Of a DNA stretch of 64,000 nt, positions 46,095-53,556 are shown piece after piece. This DNA is from Comamonas koreensis (GTDB taxonomy: Bacteria; Pseudomonadota; Gammaproteobacteria; Burkholderiales; Burkholderiaceae_C). Location of the stretch: positions 1-64,000 of the forward strand of contig NZ_JAJNCT010000029.1 of NCBI RefSeq assembly GCF_021026195.1, written 5' to 3'. Both the position numbers and the translations under genes were made by a program. The stretch's first letter is position 1, and every line of letters starts with the position of its first letter. The notes below the pieces were generated by a model that made no database searches, was not told the DNA's origin, and worked only from the letters and a program-made list of their open reading frames with translations.

Positions 46095-46982
46095 CTAGGT
46101 GCGCTCAGCCGCTGGCTGCGCCGCCAGCATATGCCCGGTGCGGCTGCGCGCACCTGCTACCAGGCCGCTGATCAGCTGGGTCTCGGGCAAGTTCTTCCAG
46201 TAGCGGCGCGGCATCTCGCGCAGCATGGCCTGCTCCTTGAGGCGCGCCGGGTTGAAGGTGGACTGGTAATAGGCCAGCCATAGCGCTTCACCCGCATCCG
46301 GGCCCGGCGCCTGGGCCGCCGTGGCGCCAGGGCCCCATTGCAGGCATTCCTGGTCCCAGAGCACGCTGCAGTCCGGCGTCAGAATCGCCCAGCGCATATT
46401 GCTGAAGCGCTCCATGAAAAAGCCCGAGGCGGCGCGAACGATGTGGTGCTCGGGCTCAAACCAGGCCACATGCAGCGGGTTGCCGTTTTCGTCCTGTGCG
46501 GGCCGGAAGCGCACAAAGGCATGCATCTTGTGGATCTCTCGCCGCACTGCGTGCGCCAGGCGTTCGATATCGCGCCAATCGGCATCGAGCGCATCGCCCG
46601 CCAGGCTAGGCATGCACTGAACCCGCCACAGCCAGCGGTAGCACAGCATGAAGCGCCCCGGATTGCGGTGGCAGCAGGCATTGCGCAGCACGGCTAGCTG
46701 GGGTTTGCGGATGTGCACCGGCTGGCCCGGGCAGATGGCCAAACGGTCCAGCGCATCGGGGGTGATGGCGCGAACTGGCGCATCGGTCGACACGCCCTTG
46801 GCTGCGACATCCGCAAACAAATCAGCATCCTCGGCCTGGGTTGCTAATTCATCCGACCAGCGCCAGTGCACCACCTCGGGCGCTGCGCCCAGGGCCAGCA
46901 ACACCCGCGCGGCCTGGCGAAAGCCGGCAAAGTCATCGGGTGCTTCCAACATCACCGTCAAGCTGTCGTTCTCTGCTTGCAT
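46095..46982 (-). CDS. DUF4130 probable DNA metabolism protein, radical-SAM partner
   Basis: 295 residues. The DUF4130 core is recognisable: RNACCHRNPGRFMLCYRWLW, then EIHKMHAFVRFRPAQDENGN and WFEPEHHIVRAASGFFMERF. This family is encoded beside a radical SAM protein in many bacteria and is often fused to a uracil-DNA-glycosylase-like domain; here no such C-terminal domain is present. It lies 11 bases after the radical SAM gene behind LexA boxes, so a DNA-damage role is likely, but the chemistry is unknown. Confidence 0.85.
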   Translation of the reverse strand: MQAENDSLTVMLEAPDDFAGFRQAARVLLALGAAPEVVHWRWSDELATQAEDADLFADVAAKGVSTDAPVRAITPDALDRLAICPGQPVHIRKPQLAVLRNACCHRNPGRFMLCYRWLWRVQCMPSLAGDALDADWRDIERLAHAVRREIHKMHAFVRFRPAQDENGNPLHVAWFEPEHHIVRAASGFFMERFSNMRWAILTPDCSVLWDQECLQWGPGATAAQAPGPDAGEALWLAYYQSTFNPARLKEQAMLREMPRRYWKNLPETQLISGLVAGARSRTGHMLAAQPAAERT

Positions 46983-46993
46983 GCCTGGCCTCC

Positions 46994-48322
46994 TCAAAAC
47001 AAGGCGATCTGCGCCGCAGCCGCCAGCTGCATGCCGCTGTGCCGGCGCTGCACAGCCCCCTGCCCCATCTGGGCCAGCAGCTGTTGGCGTAAGCTGGGGC
47101 TGTCGAGCATGGCCAGCGGCGGGTGGTAGTCGTCGAGCTCGACAAAAGGCAGCACCTTGCTGGTGGCGACGCGCAGCTGCTGCAGATCGGCCAGCCGCAG
47201 CCGGCGCACCCTGCGCGCGGCCAGCAGGCGCTCGACACTGCCGACGCCCAAACCCGGCACCCGCAGCAGCCAGGCCTTGGCCGCGCGGTTCAAATCCACC
47301 GGAAAATGCTGGCGCTGCGACAGCGCCCAAGCGAGCTTGGGGTCCAGCTCCAGATCAAGCATGCCGCCGCTCGCTGGCGCAGTGATTTCTGCCGGGCTGA
47401 AGCCGTAGAAGCGCATCAGCCAATCGGCCTGGTAGAGCCGGTGCTCGCGGATCAGCGGCGGCGCCTGCAGCGGCAGATCGGACGAGGCATCGGGGATGGG
47501 GCTGAAGGCCGAGTAGTAGACCCGGCGCAGGCGCTGGCCGGTGTAGAGCGCGCTGCTGGTGAGCAGAATGGTCGCGTCATTGGCGCTGTCGGCGCCGACA
47601 ATCATCTGCGTGCTCTGCCCGGCCGGCGCATAGCTGGGCGCTGCGGCCCGGGCCGCCTGCCGCTGGCGGGGCAGCGATACCAGCTTGCTGCCCTGCTGGT
47701 CCTGCTTCTGCTGCCGGGCGACCTCAATATGTTCTGCCACCTGGTGCATGGCCGAGGCAATGCCTACAGCATCCTTCTCTGGTGCCAATTGCTGCAGGCC
47801 CTGCTGCGTGGGCAGTTCGATATTGATGCTGAGCCGGTCCGCATAGCGGCCCGCCAAGGCCAGCAACTCCGAGGACGCATCCGGAATCGTCTTAAGGTGG
47901 ATGTAGCCGCGAAAATCATGGTCCTCGCGCAGGCTGCGCGCCACCTCGACCAGCTGCTCCATCGTGTAATCCGACGACTGGATGATGCCGCTGGACAGAA
48001 ACAGGCCTTCTATACAGTTGCGGCGGTAGAAGTCCAGAGTGAGCCCCACCACCTCGGCGGCGCTGAAGCGGGCGCGCTGCACATTGGAGCTTTTGCGGTT
48101 GATGCAGTAGCGGCAGTCGTAGATGCAGAAGTTCGTCAGCAGAATCTTCAGCAGCGAGACGCAGCGGCCATCGGGCGTATAGCTGTGGCAGATGCCCATG
48201 CCCTCGGTCGAGCCCATTCCCTTGCCGCCCAGGGAGTTGCGGGGCTTGCTGCCGCTGGACGCGCAGCTGGCATCGTATTTGGCGGCGTCGGCCAGGATCT
48301 GGAGTTTGGCGAGGGTTTGCAT
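46994..48322 (-). CDS. Putative DNA modification/repair radical SAM protein
   Basis: 442 residues. LTNFCIYDCRYCINRK gives the radical SAM cluster ligands C66, C70 and C73, in a TIM-barrel-like core (LKTIPDASSELL...LSINIELPTQQGLQQLAPEK). Near the C terminus VPGLGVGSVERLLAARRVRRL is a helix-hairpin-helix, a DNA-binding element. The family is named for its DNA-repair gene context; the reaction is unknown. Two LexA boxes lie upstream, one only 4 bases before the ATG, so it should be SOS-induced. Additional Cys residues (C20, C45, C54) precede the motif. Confidence 0.92.
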   Translation of the reverse strand: MQTLAKLQILADAAKYDASCASSGSKPRNSLGGKGMGSTEGMGICHSYTPDGRCVSLLKILLTNFCIYDCRYCINRKSSNVQRARFSAAEVVGLTLDFYRRNCIEGLFLSSGIIQSSDYTMEQLVEVARSLREDHDFRGYIHLKTIPDASSELLALAGRYADRLSINIELPTQQGLQQLAPEKDAVGIASAMHQVAEHIEVARQQKQDQQGSKLVSLPRQRQAARAAAPSYAPAGQSTQMIVGADSANDATILLTSSALYTGQRLRRVYYSAFSPIPDASSDLPLQAPPLIREHRLYQADWLMRFYGFSPAEITAPASGGMLDLELDPKLAWALSQRQHFPVDLNRAAKAWLLRVPGLGVGSVERLLAARRVRRLRLADLQQLRVATSKVLPFVELDDYHPPLAMLDSPSLRQQLLAQMGQGAVQRRHSGMQLAAAAQIALF

Positions 48323-48325
48323 AAA

Positions 48326-48345
48326 TACTGTGTATATGTACAGTA
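48326..48345. promoter_or_regulatory. LexA (SOS) box 1
   Basis: TACTGTGTATATGTACAGTA fits the CTGT-N8-ACAG consensus with symmetric TA flanks. It begins 4 bases before the radical SAM start codon, so it covers the place of a normal ribosome-binding site. A -10-like TAGAAT (48345-48350 on the complementary strand) adjoins it, so the transcript would start within the box. Confidence 0.93.
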
Positions 48346-48449
48346 TTCTAGCAAAACCTGCCTAGCTCCGCCAGTGCAGCCGCGATTTGGGGAAACGCCC
48401 CTTTGACTGGGCTGGCTGCGCGAGTACGGTAAGAGTGCTTTTTTACAAA

Positions 48450-48467
48450 TACTGTATATAAATACAG
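48450..48467. promoter_or_regulatory. LexA (SOS) box 2
   Basis: TACTGTATATAAATACAG again gives CTGT-N8-ACAG. It lies about 128 bases upstream of the radical SAM start. The flanking gene on the other side ends here rather than begins, so both boxes must serve the radical SAM operon. Confidence 0.9.
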
Positions 48468-48518
48468 CTTTCTTCAAAACCGATACCGTCGCTGCGCCAT
48501 TCGGCCATCAAAGCTGAA

Positions 48519-49499
48519 TCAAGCCTGTGGGCCCAGCTTGGCCAGCACAGCCTTCTCCTTGATAGTGGACTCGGCAGCAAACTTCTTGTAGTCGGCGCTG
48601 TTCATGTAGATGGGCAGCATCTCAAAGCGCTGCAGCATGGCCTGGTAGCTGTCCATCTCCATCGCCTGCTTGAAGGCAGCGTGTAAAGCGGCTTGCACAT
48701 CGGCGTGCATGCCCTTGGGGCCCACCAGGCCAAAGGGCGAATACTGCGTGGTGGGCAGGCCCAGCTCGATCAAGGTGGGGGTATTGGGCAAGGTGGGCAG
48801 GCGCTTTTCGGTCCAGACGTTCAGCGCGACCATGCGGCCCTGGTCCACATAGGGGATCACGGCACTGGTGTCGGCCGCGACCATGACCTCACCTGCCATT
48901 GTGGCGCGCATCAGCTCGGAAGAGCCCTTGTAGGGCACATGCACGACATCCAGGCCCAGCTGCTGCGCAATGATGGCCGAGGTGACATGCGGCGAGGTGT
49001 AGGTACCAGTATTGCCAAGCGTAAGCTTGCCAGGATTGGCCTTGGCCCAGGCCACCACATCCTGCCAGCTCTTGAGGCCGGACTGGGTGCTGGCCACCAT
49101 GCAGAAGGCATAGCCAGTGACATTGATGATGTAGCTCAGGTCCTCCACCGGGTTCCACTTCAAACCGGTGGTAAAAGGCAGACGCATCACACTCATCGGC
49201 AGCTGCGCAATGGTGTAGCCATCGGCCACGGTGTTCTGCAGCTGGGTTGCAGGCAGCGAGCCAGCTGCACCAGGGCGGTTTTCCACCACAATCGGCTGGC
49301 CCAGCACCTTGGCGGCGTTGTCGGCCAGCTGGCGCATCGTCAGATCGGTCGGCCCACCGGCGGGAAAAGCCACCACCAGCTTGATCGCCCGGCTGGGAAA
49401 GGTTTTGCTGGCATGGGCCAGCGATGCACCAGCCCCCATCCAGGCACCAGCCGCCGAGGCGGCCCCAGCTTGCAGCATGCTTCTGCGCGTCAACACCAT
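48519..49499 (-). CDS. Bug-family solute receptor (tripartite tricarboxylate type), Tat-like signal
   Basis: 326 residues. The N terminus MVLTRRSMLQAGAASAAG looks like a twin-arginine signal. The mature part has the Bug opening FPSRAIKLVVAFPAGGPTDL and the GQPIVVENRPGAAGS loop that binds the ligand carboxylate. No TctA/TctB membrane genes are nearby, so it is an orphan receptor, common in Comamonadaceae and Bordetella. The start at 49499 is preferred over 49685. Ligand unknown, probably a carboxylate. Confidence 0.9.
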   Translation of the reverse strand: MVLTRRSMLQAGAASAAGAWMGAGASLAHASKTFPSRAIKLVVAFPAGGPTDLTMRQLADNAAKVLGQPIVVENRPGAAGSLPATQLQNTVADGYTIAQLPMSVMRLPFTTGLKWNPVEDLSYIINVTGYAFCMVASTQSGLKSWQDVVAWAKANPGKLTLGNTGTYTSPHVTSAIIAQQLGLDVVHVPYKGSSELMRATMAGEVMVAADTSAVIPYVDQGRMVALNVWTEKRLPTLPNTPTLIELGLPTTQYSPFGLVGPKGMHADVQAALHAAFKQAMEMDSYQAMLQRFEMLPIYMNSADYKKFAAESTIKEKAVLAKLGPQA

Positions 49500-49726
49500 G
49501 TCTTTGTCTCCATTTCGGTCTATAGGCGACAAAGAGTGTAGAAAAGCGCCGCCAGGCGCCGCGACGCCTGGGCGACATGGTGGCAAAACCGTAAGGGTTC
49601 TATCCGCGCCCATGCTGCAGCACGGTTTACCAGCAGAGGAAACGCAGGGTGCTGCGACGCACGGAGTTGCCAGGTTTGACGTCAATCAGACGCGCCGGAA
49701 GCGCCTTTGCCCACCGAGCAAACGTC

Positions 49727-50803
49727 TTAGCCTCGCGATTGCCGTTTCGCAATAGCCCGAGCGATAGTCCCGGCATAATTTTTTCCGGGGTACTGAGGCG
49801 TCTTGCCTATATCGTTGAACCCCGGAACAGTTTCCATATATTCCACCATTTTTTGACGCATTGCCTGGTCTGGCAAAGGACCCCTCAAGGCGCTGATATT
49901 TTCCAGCGCATGGATGGGATTGGATGTTGACGGAATGGCGCAGTGGACAGCGGGGTGAGAAATCACCCATTTCAGGAAAAACTGCGACCAATTGTCTGGA
50001 GCAATATGCCTTGCAAAATCGGGAACAGGACGCCCTTCGACGATTTTGTGAAGACGTGCTTTCTCAAGCGGCATATTGACATGCACCGCTACACCCTTTT
50101 CCATCGCCAGCGGCAGCAAGCGCTTTTCTGCTTCTCGGTTGAAAATGGAGTAATTCAGCTGCACAACATCAACGGCACCTCTTTCCATCCACGTCGCCAA
50201 AACCGAGTGATAGATATTATCGTTATGTGAAACACCGATCTGACGGATACGCCCTTCCTTTTTCCAGGCAATGAGCAGTGGGATAATCGAAATATCAGCG
50301 GTGAGGCTGTGGCAATGCATCAGATCAATTTGCTCGCGCCAGAGCCGCGCCTGGGACTGGGCAAGACTGCGCTCCGCATGGCTGTCATCGGCAAAATGCT
50401 CTCCGGTGGCCCATACTTTGTCGGACAGAAAAGCCTGGTCTCCAATGCCCAACTCCGAGAGGATATTACCAACCGTGTACTGTGCCGACCCGTAAAGCGG
50501 GGATGTATCGATAACGCGTGCACCGCCATCCCAATAGGTTCTGACCACCTGTTTCAAATGGTCGCGACTTGCGCCCGGGACAAGATCAAACGTGAAGAAG
50601 GTGCCCAGCCCGATCAGCGGTAGTGCTACGCCGCCCTTCGGATGTTCCCGCATATGGATATCGGAACGGGCAGCCGTGCCGGTTGTTCGGTTGCTGCCTG
50701 CGGCTGTTGTGGCCAAGGCTGCGGACGCAAGGCCGGTTATCCCTTGCAGCAAGCCTCTGCGGCTCATAGACCATGAATCCGGCGTCATATTGAATTTTTC
50801 CAT
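49727..50803 (-). CDS. Aldo/keto reductase with Tat signal peptide
   Basis: 358 residues. MSRRGLLQGITGLASAALAT is a twin-arginine signal, implying a periplasmic protein. The aldo/keto reductase barrel keeps its tetrad: D and Y in RVIDTSPLYGS, K in FLSDKVWAT, H in DLMHCHSL. The NADPH-binding region near the C terminus is short (CAIPSTSNPIHALENI). AGGA lies upstream of the ATG at 50803. Base composition is lower in GC than its neighbours and the upstream flank is very AT-rich, suggesting recent acquisition. A periplasmic NADPH-dependent reductase is odd unless exported with its cofactor. Substrate unknown. Confidence 0.88.
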   Translation of the reverse strand: MEKFNMTPDSWSMSRRGLLQGITGLASAALATTAAGSNRTTGTAARSDIHMREHPKGGVALPLIGLGTFFTFDLVPGASRDHLKQVVRTYWDGGARVIDTSPLYGSAQYTVGNILSELGIGDQAFLSDKVWATGEHFADDSHAERSLAQSQARLWREQIDLMHCHSLTADISIIPLLIAWKKEGRIRQIGVSHNDNIYHSVLATWMERGAVDVVQLNYSIFNREAEKRLLPLAMEKGVAVHVNMPLEKARLHKIVEGRPVPDFARHIAPDNWSQFFLKWVISHPAVHCAIPSTSNPIHALENISALRGPLPDQAMRQKMVEYMETVPGFNDIGKTPQYPGKNYAGTIARAIAKRQSRG

Positions 50804-51175
50804 AACAAGTTCCTGAAGTTTGGTGGAAAGTCCCAAATTAACTCTTTCACGAAGAAGTTATTTGCTGAGAGATTTTGGACTTCTACATAAACACGCAGTG
50901 GTTTAAACTGTTATTTATTTTTTTCAACTTACGCAACAATTAATGACCTAGAATTGCAACCTGATCTTAAACATCCGCATGCCAGATGCATCCAGGCTGC
51001 AGTTTCATACATCCTAGCATGTTTTTCCGGCAGTTTAATCTTTGTACATCTCATTGCTTATATATCTGATTTAACAAAAAAGCCATATCAAAATATGGCC
51101 GGGATATAGACTTATCTATTTAACTTTGGATCTTCAGCACCTGCGGAGAGCAACTTTCAAAACCTGCAAAAGGAA
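50804..51175. other. AT-rich intergenic region
   Basis: About 370 bases, markedly AT-rich compared with the surrounding chromosome, with no gene I can support. It contains the promoter of the aldo/keto reductase and the far end of the next operon's terminator. Confidence 0.5.
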
Positions 51176-51213
51176 AAGTCTGCAAAGAGCTCTCGGGAGG
51201 CTCTTGCAGACTT
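51176..51213 (-). terminator. Terminator of the second Bug receptor gene
   Basis: AGTCTGCAAGAGCC / AGCTCTTTGCAGACT hairpin, followed on the - strand by TTTT, about 35 bases past the stop at 51247. Confidence 0.85.
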
Positions 51214-51246
51214 GATTGGCAACGCTTTACAGGGCGGAGTTAAACG

Positions 51247-52233
51247 TCAATCAACAGTGGCGCCAGATTGCTTGACGGCCTTGCCCCACTCCACCATTTC
51301 GCTGGCGACAAAGCGGTCCATCTCCGGGCCGCTGGTCGGTGCAGGCTCGGAGCCCCGGTCGCGGATGAATTTCTGCATCTCTGGGGTGCTGAGGATGGAC
51401 ACCGTTTCCTGGGTCAGCTTGTCGACAATGGCTTTGGGCGTCCCCTTGGGGGCCATCAGCCCGAGCCAGCCCACGGCCTCAAAGCCCTTGAACTCGGGCA
51501 AGCCAGATTCAGCAATCGTGGGCACCTGGGGTAACTGGCTGGAACGTGTGGCCGAGGTCACGCCCAGCGGCACAGCCTTGCCAGCCTGGATGTTGGCCAA
51601 GGCCGCAGTGACTGAATCCACCATCAGCGGCACCTGGTTGCCCAGAAAATCCGCCTGGGCCGGACCGCTGCCTTTGTAGGGAATATGTTCGATCTGCAGC
51701 GCCGCGCGAGCCTTGACCATCTCCGCGCTCAAATGCTGGGTGCCGCCAATGCCAGCGCTGGCGTAGCTCAGCTTGCCGGGCTCGTCGCGGGCCTTGCTCA
51801 CCAGGTCGTTCATGCTTTTGATACCGCTGGCCGGATTGGCCAGAAAGACCAGCGGTACCTTGGCGATCAAGCTGATGCCGACCAGGTCGACGCGGGGATC
51901 GAAGTTCACCTTTTTGTACAAGGTCTGGTTCACGGCCATCGCGCTGCCTGCGACCAGCAAGGTATAGCCGTCGGCGGCACTGCGCGCAACCTGCTCGGAG
52001 CCAATATTGCTGCCCGCGCCGGCTTTGTTCTCAACTACCAACGGCTGACCGAGCCTTTGGCCCAGCTTGTCAGCCAATGCGCGTGCAAAGATATCGGTGG
52101 CCTGGCCTGGTGGGAACGGCACGATCAGCTTGATGGGCTTGTCTGGATAGGCGGCGATGGCCGGTTTGGCTGCAATGGCCATGCTAGCGGCAATGGCCAA
52201 TGCGGCAGCAGAAGTGAGCGCATGGGGGATCAT
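51247..52233 (-). CDS. Bug-family solute receptor (tripartite tricarboxylate type)
   Basis: 328 residues with a conventional signal peptide ([23 protein letters not shown]). The mature start [20 protein letters not shown] and the loop [17 protein letters not shown] are typical. The ATG at 52233 is preferred; the frame is open to 52518 without supporting features. It is another orphan receptor with no membrane partners nearby and its own terminator. Divergent from the VOC-fusion gene. Ligand unknown. Confidence 0.9.
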   Translation of the reverse strand: MIPHALTSAAALAIAASMAIAAKPAIAAYPDKPIKLIVPFPPGQATDIFARALADKLGQRLGQPLVVENKAGAGSNIGSEQVARSAADGYTLLVAGSAMAVNQTLYKKVNFDPRVDLVGISLIAKVPLVFLANPASGIKSMNDLVSKARDEPGKLSYASAGIGGTQHLSAEMVKARAALQIEHIPYKGSGPAQADFLGNQVPLMVDSVTAALANIQAGKAVPLGVTSATRSSQLPQVPTIAESGLPEFKGFEAVGWLGLMAPKGTPKAIVDKLTQETVSILSTPEMQKFIRDRGSEPAPTSGPEMDRFVASEMVEWGKAVKQSGATVD

Positions 52234-52462
52234 GGGGTGGGTCTCCTGAGGGTCTGCAGCGGCGTTGGCGAGAAGTGCCGATGCGCTGCGCGAGCTATGT
52301 CTTGTCGGGATCTTCGCGCATCCGGACGCAAAGGGGCAGTCTCGGCTGTCCCCAAGACAACTGCCGAATTCTTTGCGTGACTGCAATGCATCGGCAATCA
52401 GCGCTAATGGCAGGCGCGGCAAAAAGCTATCATCAATCCTGTTTTTTTTACCTCTGTATGCC

Positions 52463-53104
52463 ATGTTTTTCGGAATCAGCCACCTTGTCCTTCCCTGCAG
52501 CGATCTGGAAAAGGCCACGCAGCTCTGGCGCGATGTAATCGGCTTCAGCGCTGCGCGCAGCGGCGAAGGCTATGTCGATATAGACACCGGCAGCGCCATG
52601 CTGCGCCTGCTGCAAGTGCCCAAGGTGGAGTCGCAGACGAGCCTGCGCCTGCAGGTGGCCGATGTAGCCCAGGCCTACCAAAGCCTGTTGGCAGCAGGCA
52701 GCACCTCACGCTACCCGCCGATGCGCACCCCTGAATTGGAAGAGATGGCCTGCGTGGGCGATGCCGATGGCCATGCCATCGTGCTGTGGCGTGCCTTGAC
52801 AGAAGACGAATGGGGTTTTGTGCCCGAGCTGCCAAAGCAAGGCGAATGGACCGCCGATGCCGAGGAGCTGCTGCAACGCCTGCTCGCCCATGTGCCGGCA
52901 TTCTTCCGCATGCTGGCCCGGCGCAAAACCACCCGCGTGATCGAGCAACTGGCGCAAGAGGCACGCAGCCCCGTGACCCGCGAATGGGTCATCAAAGGCT
53001 ATATCACCGCATCGGCCAAGGTCACGCGCTTTCGCCTGGTGGAGCCGCTGCGCACTGAAGGTATCGACCCGGATGACTACCGGGCGGAGTTTGATTACGA
53101 ATGA
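52463..53104 (+). CDS. VOC (glyoxalase-fold) domain fused to a PCP_red-like C-terminal domain
   Basis: 213 residues. Residues 1 to ~115 form one vicinal-oxygen-chelate domain ([20 protein letters not shown] ... [11 protein letters not shown]), with H7 and the later H as possible metal ligands. Residues ~130-195 ([20 protein letters not shown], then [20 protein letters not shown]) resemble the small helical PCP_red domain found at the end of light-independent protochlorophyllide reductase subunits and in other small proteins. The start at 52463 is chosen because the domain begins there. The function of the fusion is unknown. Confidence 0.7.
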   Translation: MFFGISHLVLPCSDLEKATQLWRDVIGFSAARSGEGYVDIDTGSAMLRLLQVPKVESQTSLRLQVADVAQAYQSLLAAGSTSRYPPMRTPELEEMACVGDADGHAIVLWRALTEDEWGFVPELPKQGEWTADAEELLQRLLAHVPAFFRMLARRKTTRVIEQLAQEARSPVTREWVIKGYITASAKVTRFRLVEPLRTEGIDPDDYRAEFDYE

Positions 53105-53154
53105 GAGGCAGGCTGCGCCTTGCCTGCGATACGCATGGGCGCCTGGTGTTCAGT

Positions 53155-53418
53155 TCAAGCTGCAACCAATTGTTGGACGGTCTCAGCACAGCGCTGCTCG
53201 ATCAAGCTGCATACCAGCTCGACGACTGCATGCCGGGAAAAACCATGCTGCGAGGCGCTCTGTAGTTGCCGCGCCGCAGCAGGCAGGCTTTGCGCAAGCG
53301 CGAGGATGCGCTTTTTGGTCGCAGCCTTGGCCAAGCCGGCATCCTCTGCGAACTGCTCTTAATGGCGCCCGCGCAGCGTGCTAAATCGGTATTCGCCGCC
53401 CAACTTCATGCCGATCTT
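53155..53418 (-). pseudogene. hipA: hipA C-terminal remnant with in-frame stop
   Basis: On the - strand, KIGMKLGGEYRFSTLRGRH is followed by a TAA and then EQFAEDAGLAKAATKKRILA ... LIEQRCAETVQQL and a final TGA. This matches the C-terminal part of HipA kinases, where the corresponding region reads (M)K(I/L)GGEYR...RHWE. The in-frame stop falls where a Trp is expected. The N-terminal ~300 codons with the kinase core are gone. The frame upstream of 53418 has no further similarity. I infer a dead toxin gene; its antitoxin partner lies 3 kb away at 56466-56700. Confidence 0.75.
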
Positions 53419-53556
53419 GTGCGTAGGATGGAGATTAACAGATGTTAAAAGCTGGGCTTTATGCAATCGAGAGCCCAGCCGCGTCGGACATGCTAACAGA
53501 AATGTCCAAATTCTCCTTGCTCCTCTAATGCGGTCATTGCGAATTTACTGTTGAAT

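Noticed and set aside
53105-53556. Short + strand frames after the VOC-fusion gene
   Set aside because: They are antisense to the hipA remnant on the - strand, which explains the region better.
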